Part shown: positions 1-6,254 of the stretch, piece by piece
Layout: each line of letters begins with the position of its first letter
Position numbering within the stretch: the stretch's first letter is position 1
DNA from: Bacteroidota bacterium
Lineage (GTDB): Bacteria; Bacteroidota; Bacteroidia; UKL13-3
Reading direction: 5' to 3'
Assembly: GCA_947462865.1 (NCBI GenBank)
Contig: CANHRW010000125.1
Coordinates: 1-6,254 of the forward strand
DNA length: 6,254 nucleotides
Translations under genes and position numbers: made by a program
Notes under the pieces: model-generated
The model's input: only the letters and a program-made list of their open reading frames with translations
Databases searched by the model: none
What the model was told of the DNA's origin: nothing

Positions 1-1284
1 ACTCACTTCTTCTCCATCTTCGGTGGCAATGCCTTCACTAAAGAAGAATTTTAGCGGAATGACACCAAAATCAGTTTGAATGTATTTAGAGTTTGCAACT
101 CTGCTAATGGTTGAGATGTCTAAATTGGTTGCTTCAGCTATGTCTTTTAAAATCATTGGTTTGAGTTTGGTTTCATCACCTTCCTCAAAATAGCCCAGTT
201 GGTAATTTAAAATGGCATTCATGGTTAGTAACAAAGTATTGTGTCTTTGTTTGATACTATCTATGAACCATTTGGCACTGTCCAATTTTTGTTTGATAAA
301 TTGAACGGTTTCTTTTTGTTCTCTACTTGGGCTCTTGCTTTCTTCATACCCCTTTAAGGTTTCCATATAAGACCTACTGATTCTCAAATCAGGGGCATTT
401 CTGGAATTGAGTTGAATCAAGAATTTGCCCTCTTGATCAACCAAAATAAAATCAGGTGTGATGTATTGTGTGGCTGTATTGTCTATGGCTTCACCTGGTT
501 TTGGATTGAGCTTTGTAATTAAAAGGATGATCTCTTTCAATTCTGCTTCCGTAATCTTGAGTGTTTTGGTTAATTTTTCGTAATGCTTTTTGGTAAAATC
601 TTCAAAATGCTGATCTAGAATTTTAATGGCATTGATAACCAATAAATTGTTTTGGTCTTTTCGGTGTAATTGAATTAACAAACATTCTTGTAAAGATGTT
701 GCACCAATTCCGGGAGGTTCTAGTTTTTGGATTTTATGAAGAACGCGCTTCATTTCTTCCAAATTGGTTTCAATGTTTATGGAAAAGGCCAAATCGTTTA
801 TGATGGCTTCAAGGGGTCTTCTTAGGTAGCCATCATCGTCTAAAGTTCCAATTAGTTGGGTGCCAATGGCCAATTCTTTTTCTGATTCCGCTATACTGTT
901 AAATTGGTCTTGAAGTTCTTCATGAAAAGAATGGGACTCTACAATGGGTCTTTCTTTACGTTCTTCATCACCCTCATCGCTTAAATGAAATCCTTCTGGG
1001 TCGTACTCATCATTGACATATTCTTTTACATCAAAGGTTTCATTGGCAATAAAATCTTCAACAGATAAATCTTCAGATGATACTTCTTCAGTATTGGTTT
1101 CTGTTTCCTTGTCGGCTGGAGCAGCATCTTCGTCAGAGGCCCTTAGCAAAGCCGGATTTTCTATCAATTCTTGGTCTATGCGTTGAATAATATCGACACT
1201 ATTGAGCTGCAACAGCTTGATAAATTGAATCTGCTGTGGCGATAACTTTTGTAATTGACTCTGTTGTAATCCTTGTTTTAGCAT
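1..1284 (-). CDS. rpoN: RNA polymerase sigma-54 factor RpoN, C-terminus cut by window edge
   Basis: Sigma-54 directs core RNA polymerase to -24/-12 promoters, where opening needs an AAA+ activator. I translated the minus strand from the ATG at 1284 and found one uninterrupted frame of 428 codons running off position 1. Residues 1-46 are the Gln/Leu-rich Region I (starts MLKQGLQQSQLQKLSPQQIQ). Residues 51-115 are a very acidic Region II linker. Residues about 118-300 match the core-binding domain, including LIGTLDDDGYLRRPLEAI (144-161) and KLEPPGIGA (187-195). Residues about 303-416 start the DNA-binding domain, with the helix-turn-helix DIAEATNLDISTISRVANSK (381-400) and then GVIPLKFFFSEG. 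The C-terminal RpoN box is not in the window; about 60 residues are missing if the protein has the usual 480-500 aa. It has the same orientation as the upstream two-component operon, 80 nt away. No Shine-Dalgarno is seen. The start is chosen because Region I begins directly at this ATG. Confidence 0.96.
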   Translation of the reverse strand, partial: MLKQGLQQSQLQKLSPQQIQFIKLLQLNSVDIIQRIDQELIENPALLRASDEDAAPADKETETNTEEVSSEDLSVEDFIANETFDVKEYVNDEYDPEGFHLSDEGDEERKERPIVESHSFHEELQDQFNSIAESEKELAIGTQLIGTLDDDGYLRRPLEAIINDLAFSINIETNLEEMKRVLHKIQKLEPPGIGATSLQECLLIQLHRKDQNNLLVINAIKILDQHFEDFTKKHYEKLTKTLKITEAELKEIILLITKLNPKPGEAIDNTATQYITPDFILVDQEGKFLIQLNSRNAPDLRISRSYMETLKGYEESKSPSREQKETVQFIKQKLDSAKWFIDSIKQRHNTLLLTMNAILNYQLGYFEEGDETKLKPMILKDIAEATNLDISTISRVANSKYIQTDFGVIPLKFFFSEGIATEDGEEVS

Positions 1285-1298
1285 CGATGGTATTCAAA

Positions 1299-1306
1299 CA
1301 AAAATA
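1299..1306 (-). promoter_or_regulatory. Possible -7 promoter element for rpoN
   Basis: On the minus strand TATTTTTG matches the Bacteroidota primary-sigma -7 consensus TAnnTTTG, ending 14 nt before the rpoN ATG. No -33 TTG/TTTG lies at the expected 17-23 nt upstream, and the leader would be only a few nt long. The motif is also common by chance in AT-rich DNA, so this is a weak call. It would give rpoN a transcript independent of the upstream operon. Confidence 0.2.
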
Positions 1307-1325
1307 AGGATTTATCAATTGAACA

Positions 1326-1336
1326 GGTACAGTACC
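1326..1336. repeat. Perfect 11-nt inverted repeat GGTAC-A-GTACC upstream of rpoN
   Basis: The only clear dyad in the 80-nt gap between the response regulator and rpoN is GGTACAGTACC, with 5-nt arms around one central base. The one-base spacer cannot form a hairpin loop and no U-tract follows, so it is not a terminator. A compact dyad of this shape in front of a gene could be a protein-binding site. No second copy was noticed in the window. Confidence 0.3.
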
Positions 1337-1364
1337 CTATAAAATAGTCGTGTTTTAATAAAAA

Positions 1365-2081
1365 TTAATCAGATTCTTCGGTATTTAAAACAAATTTATA
1401 ACCAATTCCCCTTGCAGAATGAATGTAAATGGGTTGTTTAGGATCATCTTCAAAGTATTTTCTCAAAGCCAATACAAAATTATCGATGGTTCTGGTATTT
1501 GGAATGACCGTATAATCCCAAACTACTTTGAGAATACGCTCTCTGCTTACCACTTGGTTTTTATTTTCAATGAGTAAACGCATGAGTAAGATTTCTTTTT
1601 TTGTTAGCTCAAATACCCCATGTACCCCTTTTGCCTCATGGCTTTCAAAGTTAATCCAGTTGTTGCCAAAGTGAAAAAGTTTTGGAATACTGCTTTCGCT
1701 TTTGATTTTTATTTGTTTGCTTTTTTGTAATAGTTTTTGAACCCTTAAGATTAATTCTTCCAGTTCAAATGGCTTTGTTAAATAATCATCTGCTCCTTTT
1801 CTGAGGCCGTTTATTCTGTCTTCTGCAGTGTTTTTTGCTGATAAAAACAAGATGGGAATATTGGCATCATATAAACGTAAATTTTCACAAACCATTAATC
1901 CATCCATTTCGGGTAACATGATATCGAGTATGACTAAGTCAAACTTCTGTTCTCTAAATGCTTTGATGCTTTCGGTTCCTGTTCTGCAAACAAATACATC
2001 ATAAGACTCTAGTTCGAGATTGAGTTTGAGAGCATGTTGTAAGTGCAATTCATCTTCTACCAATAAAATTCTATCATTCAT
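1365..2081 (-). CDS. OmpR/PhoB-family two-component response regulator
   Basis: A cytoplasmic transcription factor activated by phosphorylation, of 238 aa, the usual length for this family. The receiver domain (residues about 3-117) has the acidic pocket E9/D10, phospho-acceptor D53 in LVILDIMLPEMDG, switch residue S81 and conserved K103 in KGADDYLTKPFE. The winged-helix DNA-binding domain (about 145-233) contains FELTKKEILLMRLLIENK, the recognition-helix segment NTRTIDNFVLALRKYF and the terminal hairpin ARGIGYKF. All residues needed for phosphotransfer are present. The start was set at the ATG at 2081, because MNDRILLVEDE begins right at the first receiver strand. An in-frame ATG at 2117 would add 12 residues outside the domain and lengthen the overlap with the kinase to 44 nt. 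With the chosen start, ATGAATGA holds both this start and the kinase stop (8-nt overlap), which suggests translational coupling. The regulated genes cannot be inferred. Confidence 0.95.
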   Translation of the reverse strand: MNDRILLVEDELHLQHALKLNLELESYDVFVCRTGTESIKAFREQKFDLVILDIMLPEMDGLMVCENLRLYDANIPILFLSAKNTAEDRINGLRKGADDYLTKPFELEELILRVQKLLQKSKQIKIKSESSIPKLFHFGNNWINFESHEAKGVHGVFELTKKEILLMRLLIENKNQVVSRERILKVVWDYTVIPNTRTIDNFVLALRKYFEDDPKQPIYIHSARGIGYKFVLNTEESD

Positions 2082-3180
2082 GGGTTTTAAATCTAATTTT
2101 GAAAATACTTCCGCCATCTACACCATTTTCTACCACTACTTCCGCCCCCAATTTGATAGCCAAGTTTTTCACAATATATAACCCCAAACCTGTTCCATTT
2201 GTTTTACGTGTATTTTCGTCTCCTATCCTGAAAAATTTATTGAACAATTCTTTTTTAGCAGATTCGTTGATACCAGGTCCTTTGTCAATAACAGCCATCT
2301 CTACCTGTTTGTCTTGTTTTGACAAAACCACCTGTATTGCTGAGTCAACGGGTGAGTATTTAACAGCATTGGAGAGTAGGTTGGTTAAGATAGTATCAAC
2401 AGCAGAAGTATCTGCCAGTACAAAAATTTCAGGTTGAATGGTCAGTTGCACACGCTCTTTTAAGTTTCTTGGTGTAACAAAAAAAAGCACAGATTTTTCT
2501 ACCCATTCACTCAGATTAATTTCTTCTAAATTCAAATGGAATTGGGTGCTATCTAATCTTGCAGATAAAAGCAAGTTCTCTACCAATAAATTCAATCTTT
2601 CGTTTTCAGCAAGTGAATTTTGGATAATGGTATCAATTTGTGTTTGCGCTAATTTTCTTTTTTGTAGTGTTTCTAAATACAGTTTAATGGCTGTCAAGGG
2701 CGTTTTCAGTTCATGCGTAACTGATAATAAAAAATTTGTTTGGTTGCGTTTGAGTGCAAGGTCTTTTTTGAATGTTGCATAGATTCTATACAAGCCCCAA
2801 AAAATAATTGCCATGATGGCAAGCCCTTCTAAAATATACATCCACAATTTCCTAATGTAAGTTGCTTGAAGTGAAAGGTAGGAATCTTCTAAGGGCCTAA
2901 TCATAAAATTGGCTAAGGGGTCGGTATTGGGAAGAAAAATTAATTCTAGTTTTGGAAAATGTAGCGAGAAATATTTTTTCATACCAATACTGTCTTCAAA
3001 TAATTCTTGCTGTTTGGCTAATTCTAAATCTATGCTGGCCTTGTAGCACAATGTTTCAATGTTGTCTTTTTCAAGTTCATGAATGAGTTTTGCCGACCTG
3101 CAATGCGCATAGGTCCACCAACTAAATGCACTTATAATGTAAAGAGAAAGTAGTATAAAAATCAGTTTAGGACTAATCAA
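2074..3180 (-). CDS. Membrane sensor histidine kinase, partner of the adjacent response regulator
   Basis: A 368-aa inner-membrane kinase that autophosphorylates on histidine and passes the phosphate to the regulator encoded just downstream. TM1 is about residues 5-25. A short periplasmic sensor of about 85 residues follows, with C27 and C45. TM2 is about 113-134. There is no obvious HAMP or PAS domain, so TM2 leads almost directly into the DHp domain, whose H box is SVTHELKTPLTAIKLYLETL with H156 as phospho-acceptor. The ATPase domain has the N box (N267, N271 in LTNLLSNAVKYSP), G1 DKGPGI (299-304), F box LFNKFFRIGD (312-321) and G2 GTGLGL (329-334), so it should be active. The start codon is TTG at 3180: an in-frame TAA (3187-3189) lies three codons upstream, and the next in-frame ATG is codon 67, which would remove TM1. 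The upstream PspC gene ends 6 nt before, so reinitiation after its stop is likely. The ligand is unknown. Confidence 0.94.
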   Translation of the reverse strand: MISPKLIFILLSLYIISAFSWWTYAHCRSAKLIHELEKDNIETLCYKASIDLELAKQQELFEDSIGMKKYFSLHFPKLELIFLPNTDPLANFMIRPLEDSYLSLQATYIRKLWMYILEGLAIMAIIFWGLYRIYATFKKDLALKRNQTNFLLSVTHELKTPLTAIKLYLETLQKRKLAQTQIDTIIQNSLAENERLNLLVENLLLSARLDSTQFHLNLEEINLSEWVEKSVLFFVTPRNLKERVQLTIQPEIFVLADTSAVDTILTNLLSNAVKYSPVDSAIQVVLSKQDKQVEMAVIDKGPGINESAKKELFNKFFRIGDENTRKTNGTGLGLYIVKNLAIKLGAEVVVENGVDGGSIFKIRFKTHE

Positions 3181-3186
3181 GTGCTT

Positions 3187-3402
3187 TTAAGAATTTAAAA
3201 TGGTTCTTTCCTGTTTGATGTATTTTTTCAAGTTGATCCAGAAGGCCATTACCAAGTAAACAATTAGAGGAGAGCCAATGGTTAAGCAAGATGCATAAAT
3301 GAAGTAAAGGCGAATCTTATTGCTAGATATACCAAACTTTTCACCTATATAGCTACACACCCCAAAGGCACTTTTTTCTATGCTGTATTTGATATTTTCC
3401 AT
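3187..3402 (-). CDS. Small PspC-domain membrane protein
   Basis: A 71-aa protein consisting of a single PspC domain. The family pattern is visible: a basic N-terminal segment, then SAFGVCSYIGEKFGISSNKI (residues 11-30), which fits the family's GVC-GIAEYFG motif, then a hydrophobic membrane stretch (about 32-56) ending FWINLKKYIKQ. In enterobacteria PspC is an inner-membrane part of the phage-shock response to envelope stress. Stand-alone PspC proteins in Bacteroidota are mostly uncharacterised, so a stress role here is inference. The start was set at the ATG at 3402. An in-frame TTG at 3415-3417 would add five residues (QHQQ-rich) with no family support. It is the first gene of a PspC-kinase-regulator operon. 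Its TAA stop is in the same frame as the kinase and only 6 nt before it. No TAnnTTTG promoter element is found upstream of it. Confidence 0.85.
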   Translation of the reverse strand: MENIKYSIEKSAFGVCSYIGEKFGISSNKIRLYFIYASCLTIGSPLIVYLVMAFWINLKKYIKQERTILNS

Positions 3403-3554
3403 CTGCTGGTGCTGCAATTTAGTTTGTTTTAGCGATGTTAATATACAATAATTTTATTAAAAATATTCTATTAGACAGTTTTGCAGTAAGATTGTTTTAA
3501 AATCATTATTTTGCAATGCTTATTACAGCAGTAAAAAGCAAAAAAAATGAATAC
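3403..3554. other. Divergent AT-rich intergenic region
   Basis: A 152-nt spacer between the minus-strand PspC operon and the plus-strand nuclease gene. It must hold promoters for both directions. A fair plus-strand candidate is described separately (3480-3513). On the minus strand no full TAnnTTTG match occurs; the nearest is TATTTTTA (3466-3459), one mismatch from consensus. The core around 3440-3475 is almost entirely A/T. No hairpin, small ORF with family features, or RNA gene was recognised. Confidence 0.6.
3480..3513 (+). promoter_or_regulatory. Candidate Bacteroidota-type promoter for the nuclease gene
   Basis: TTTG at 3480-3483 and TTATTTTG at 3506-3513 are separated by 22 nt. This fits the TTTG / TAnnTTTG promoter layout of Bacteroidota with one mismatch in the -7 element. 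Transcription would begin near 3520, leaving a leader of about 35 nt before the ATG at 3555. That would place the earlier in-frame ATG at 3516 outside the transcript, which supports the chosen start. Confidence 0.35.
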
Positions 3555-5816
3555 ATGAAAAAAATTATTTTTACTTTTTTGGGTCTCGGTTTTTTAATGG
3601 CCAATGCCCAAACCACTTTGCCTACTTCGTGGAGTTTCGCAAATCCTACTCCAACAGGAGCAGCATCTCCTAGCCCTTCAGGTCCTGAATCTGCTGGGCC
3701 AAAAGGTTGGTCAACCAAATTAGACATTACAGCATCAGGTACTACACCATTTACCTACTCTTCAGGACAGGATGGGAGTGCTGCCTGTAAATTAGACGCC
3801 ACTGGAGAATACGTTAAAATTTGGTTTACAGACAAACCCGGTACTTTGAGTTATTATATCAAAGGCACAGCCATCTCTCCAAACCCACCTTTTACAGGAA
3901 CTTTTACTGTACAACAATCTGCAGATGGTGCTACTTGGTCTGATCTACGCGTGTTTACACAAGCAAATTTAACTACTACAAACTTTGTAAATTTTATTGA
4001 TACACCAGCTGCAACTTCACGTTATGTTCGTTTTTATTATACACAAAAAGTATCAGGTTCAAATATCTCTTTAGACAATGTTACCTTGGCTAGTGCACCT
4101 GCAACACCTGTAGCCAAAATGAATATCAAACAGGGTGCAAATGACATTGTGAATGGAAGTACATTTGTTATTGGTAAAGCAGCAGCAACTACTTTTACAG
4201 TAGAAAACAAAGGTACAGCCGATACATTGTTTGTATCAGGTATCAATACCAACGGAAATGCTGTTGCAGATTACAGTATTATTGGCGCACCATTGGCAGT
4301 TCCGGCTAACAGTTCAGCTACTTTTACAGTGAATTTCAGTACCAGCATCAATGGAACTAGAAAAGCGTCTATGACTATCAATTCAAATGATCCTGATAAA
4401 GCGCAGTTTTTGGTAAATTTATATGGCATTGGTGGTGATTATGCTTCTGAGCCAACAGCACAAGCCAGTGCTTTGACTTTTTCTAATGTAAAGGCATATA
4501 CCATGAACGTGAGCTTTTCAGCTACTGCTGGTTCAGAAAAATATCTAGTATTGAGAAAGCTAGGTTCAGCAATTACAGCTGCACCTGCAGACGGACAAAC
4601 CTACCAAAGGGGAGATTTGATTGGTGATGCTCAAGTAGCAATGGTGGGAACCGACACCTCTTTTAAACCGTCATATGTATTAGCCAATTCTGCTTATTAC
4701 TATGCAGTGTTTCCATTTAATGGCCCAGTAGGATTTGAAAATTATACCTCTAATTCGCTTGCTAACAATGTCAATTCTTCAGGGGCTAACGCTGGAAATT
4801 ATTACACAGGAATTGACCAAACTAAATCTACGTTTTTAACTGATTTGTCGGCTAAGATCAATACACATGATACCATTTTTTATAGTAATTATTCGAGTTC
4901 ATTGGTAAATAACTGGTTGGCCAAAGACACTACTGCTGGTAGAAAAGTAGTTTATTGTGTATACACACATTTGCCATATGTCTATTCTGAACCATTTGTA
5001 TGGGCAAGTTCAACATCAAATGGTATTTTAACAAGAGAGCACACTTTTGCACAAAGCTGGATGCCAAGTAATATTGGCAACGCAAATTGGCCAAATGGTT
5101 CAAATGCCAAAGAACTTCCTGAATACAACGACCAACACCATTTGTTTCCAGCAGACCAACTAAACGCCAATGCTGTTCGTTCCAATGCTTCATTTGGTGA
5201 AGTTGTAACTGTACAATCTACTTCACCATCTGGTTTTGGTAAATTGGGAACCAATGCCAATGGAATAAAAGTGTGGGAGCCAAAAGATGAACACAAGGGA
5301 GATGTAGCCAGGGCATTGTTTTATATGTCAACTTGTTACAATGGAGTAGATAGCAAAAACTGGGGAATGGGCATTGGAGCTTTTAGCCAAGACACTGCTG
5401 TTTTGATGAAATGGCATAGACAGGATCCACCAAGTGAGCATGAAATTGCCAGACATGAATATGTATATTCAATTCAAAAAAATAGAAATCCATTTATTGA
5501 CCACCCAGAATGGGCAAATTCAATCAATTTTGTAAACATGACATGGATTCCAACTTCTTCAGTAGGTATAAAAGATTACAATGCATTGAGCCAAGTTCAG
5601 GTTTATCCAAACCCTGTTCAAGAATCACAAATTACAGTGAGTGGCGCACCTTTTGGAACTCATGCCTTGTTGTTTGATTATTCTGGTAAATTGATTTTTA
5701 AAGGAGAGGTAGATGCAAACAATAGCATTCAATCAGGAAAGTTAAGCACTGGCGTATACTTGTTAGAATTGAATTTTAATGGGGCCAAAAGCTATCATAA
5801 AGTATTGAGCAATTAA
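3555..5816 (+). CDS. T9SS-exported modular endonuclease I (HNH/beta-beta-alpha-metal nuclease)
   Basis: A secreted DNA/RNA-degrading enzyme of 753 aa. The signal peptide is residues 1-18 (MKKIIFTFLGLGFLMANA, cleaved before Q19). About 37-182 form a beta-rich, probably jelly-roll domain of unknown ligand. About 184-294 form an Ig-like domain of the HYDIN / choice-of-anchor-D type (FTVENKGTADTLFV, TINSNDPD). About 298-406 look fibronectin-III-like. The endonuclease I domain is about 413-658. It shows LTREHTFAQSWMP with E495 and catalytic H496, YNDQHHLFPADQLN followed by N539 in NAVRSN (E and N are the expected metal ligands by comparison with Vvn/EndA nucleases), then DEHKGDVARALFYM and KNRNPFIDHPEW. 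About 681-753 are the T9SS sorting domain (VQVYPNPV, then STGVYLLEL). The start at 3555 is chosen because the signal peptide begins there; the upstream ATG at 3516 would put 13 polar residues before it. No Shine-Dalgarno is seen. The product is probably cell-surface attached or released and used for scavenging DNA, which is inference. Confidence 0.93.
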   Translation: MKKIIFTFLGLGFLMANAQTTLPTSWSFANPTPTGAASPSPSGPESAGPKGWSTKLDITASGTTPFTYSSGQDGSAACKLDATGEYVKIWFTDKPGTLSYYIKGTAISPNPPFTGTFTVQQSADGATWSDLRVFTQANLTTTNFVNFIDTPAATSRYVRFYYTQKVSGSNISLDNVTLASAPATPVAKMNIKQGANDIVNGSTFVIGKAAATTFTVENKGTADTLFVSGINTNGNAVADYSIIGAPLAVPANSSATFTVNFSTSINGTRKASMTINSNDPDKAQFLVNLYGIGGDYASEPTAQASALTFSNVKAYTMNVSFSATAGSEKYLVLRKLGSAITAAPADGQTYQRGDLIGDAQVAMVGTDTSFKPSYVLANSAYYYAVFPFNGPVGFENYTSNSLANNVNSSGANAGNYYTGIDQTKSTFLTDLSAKINTHDTIFYSNYSSSLVNNWLAKDTTAGRKVVYCVYTHLPYVYSEPFVWASSTSNGILTREHTFAQSWMPSNIGNANWPNGSNAKELPEYNDQHHLFPADQLNANAVRSNASFGEVVTVQSTSPSGFGKLGTNANGIKVWEPKDEHKGDVARALFYMSTCYNGVDSKNWGMGIGAFSQDTAVLMKWHRQDPPSEHEIARHEYVYSIQKNRNPFIDHPEWANSINFVNMTWIPTSSVGIKDYNALSQVQVYPNPVQESQITVSGAPFGTHALLFDYSGKLIFKGEVDANNSIQSGKLSTGVYLLELNFNGAKSYHKVLSN

Positions 5817-5839
5817 ATTTCATAAAGTTATTTATAATT

Positions 5840-5872
5840 AAAAGGAGGCAAATTGCCTCCTTTTGTTTTTTT
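5840..5872 (+). terminator. Intrinsic terminator after the nuclease gene
   Basis: A perfect 10-bp stem (AAAAGGAGGC / GCCTCCTTTT, 5840-5849 and 5855-5864) with loop AAATT is followed by G and seven T residues (5866-5872). It lies 23 nt after the nuclease stop codon and isolates that gene from the next one. The opposite strand lacks a comparable T-tract, so it acts mainly on plus-strand transcription. Confidence 0.92.
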
Positions 5873-5927
5873 GAGCAATGAATGTTTGACAAAATTGTTA
5901 CCTTTATAACAAGTATTTTTATACCAA

Positions 5928-6254
5928 ATGTTCAAACAAGCACAAATATTCTTACTCTTTTGCTACCTACTTTTTTGTGTATTTTCTTCTAATGCTCAGA
6001 TTTATTTTTCAGAAAATTTTGACCAATCATTTCAGGCAAGTACCAACGCGCCTATTGGTTGGACTCAGACAGGCGTTAACTTATTGGGCGATGGATTGGT
6101 TGCTCCAACAGGCATTGATGGGCCTAAAAATTGGGAACAAAACACCTATCAACAAGCTGTATGGCTAAAGGGTTCAACTCAAGGTGTTACCCCCCTAACA
6201 ACAAACGGAAACGGTGTTTTATGGCTTGAAGATTTTAACTTTGGCCCACAAGCA
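5928..6254 (+). CDS. Secreted protein of unknown function, N-terminal part only
   Basis: I read an open frame of 109 codons from the ATG at 5928 to the window end. Residues 1-23 are a signal peptide: a short basic start (MFKQAQ), a Leu/Phe-rich core and SSNA before Q24. The mature start IYFSENFDQSF, followed by PIGWTQTG (42-49), is the typical opening of Bacteroidota extracellular proteins with an N-terminal beta-sandwich; many of these are T9SS cargo with the sorting domain at the far C-terminus. Residues 62-69 (GIDGPKNW) and 96-104 (GVLWLEDFN) suggest a carbohydrate-binding-like or choice-of-anchor fold, but no catalytic motif is visible in this part, so I assign no function. It is preceded by the nuclease terminator and so needs its own promoter in 5873-5927. 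Imperfect -7-like matches are TACCTTTA (5899) and TATTTTTA (5914); neither is convincing. Confidence 0.82.
   Translation, partial: MFKQAQIFLLFCYLLFCVFSSNAQIYFSENFDQSFQASTNAPIGWTQTGVNLLGDGLVAPTGIDGPKNWEQNTYQQAVWLKGSTQGVTPLTTNGNGVLWLEDFNFGPQA

Noticed and set aside
1285..1364. Terminator after the response regulator gene
   Set aside because: I looked for a stem followed by a T-run on the minus strand. Only the 11-nt palindrome is present, without a usable loop or U-tract.
1391..1398. Exact TAnnTTTG match (TAAATTTG) on the minus strand inside the end of the regulator gene
   Set aside because: It is about 107 nt from the rpoN ATG with no TTG/TTTG at proper -33 spacing, and lies in coding sequence. 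It is most likely chance in AT-rich DNA.
2099..2782. Plus-strand open frames (2099-2437, 2438-2782) opposite the histidine kinase
   Set aside because: They are antisense to a kinase with all catalytic boxes intact, and their translations show no family features and low-complexity Ser-rich composition.
3516..3554. Longer nuclease start at the ATG at 3516
   Set aside because: It would place 13 polar and basic residues before a textbook signal peptide and lies upstream of the likely transcription start.
3506..3727. Minus-strand open frame across the nuclease promoter and signal peptide
   Set aside because: It is antisense to the signal peptide and covers the promoter region. Its apparent hydrophobic tail is just the reverse of the AT-rich start of the real gene.
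4037..4252. Minus-strand open frame inside the nuclease gene
   Set aside because: It lies opposite the Ig-like domain of a clear coding sequence and has no motif, start context or promoter.
4930..5296. Two overlapping minus-strand open frames opposite the nuclease catalytic domain
   Set aside because: The plus strand here encodes the conserved REH and HHLFPADQLN motifs. The antisense frames overlap each other and have no recognisable content.
5977..6168. Plus-strand open frame of 63 codons in another frame
   Set aside because: It overlaps the secreted-protein gene starting at 5928, whose frame gives a convincing signal peptide and stays open to the window end.

Overview
The window comes from a low-GC member of the Bacteroidota. 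Two secreted proteins have signal peptides ending in Asn-Ala|Gln. One of them ends in a type IX secretion (T9SS) sorting domain, which is restricted to this phylum. Genes lack purine-rich Shine-Dalgarno sequences and start after A-rich leaders, and the sigma-54 helix-turn-helix has the Bacteroidota-like form LDISTISRVANSKY. I cannot place it more finely than phylum.

Layout. Positions 1-3402 carry four genes, all on the minus strand. In transcription order they are a small PspC-domain membrane protein (3402-3187), a sensor histidine kinase (3180-2074), an OmpR/PhoB-type response regulator (2081-1365) and rpoN, encoding sigma-54 (1284 to beyond position 1). The first three form a tight operon: 6 nt separate pspC from the kinase, and the kinase stop overlaps the regulator start by 8 nt. 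rpoN follows after 80 nt with no visible terminator between, so it may be partly co-transcribed or may have its own promoter. A 152-nt AT-rich divergent intergenic region separates this block from the plus strand. There, a 753-aa modular T9SS-exported endonuclease I (3555-5816) is closed by a strong intrinsic terminator (5840-5872). A second secreted protein starts at 5928 and is cut by the window end.

How the genes may work together. The PspC protein, kinase and regulator look like one envelope-sensing module: the kinase has a short periplasmic sensor, and PspC is a plausible membrane partner. The regulator carries every residue needed for phosphorelay and a DNA-binding winged helix, but its targets cannot be read here. 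The secreted nuclease probably degrades extracellular DNA for nutrient or phosphate recovery. It is transcribed away from the operon and nothing in the sequence ties it to that circuit.

I see no RNA gene, CRISPR array, insertion sequence or attachment site. Most of the window is conventional. The most noteworthy point is that pspC and the kinase lie in the same reading frame, separated by one stop codon, and the kinase then has to start at a non-ATG codon.
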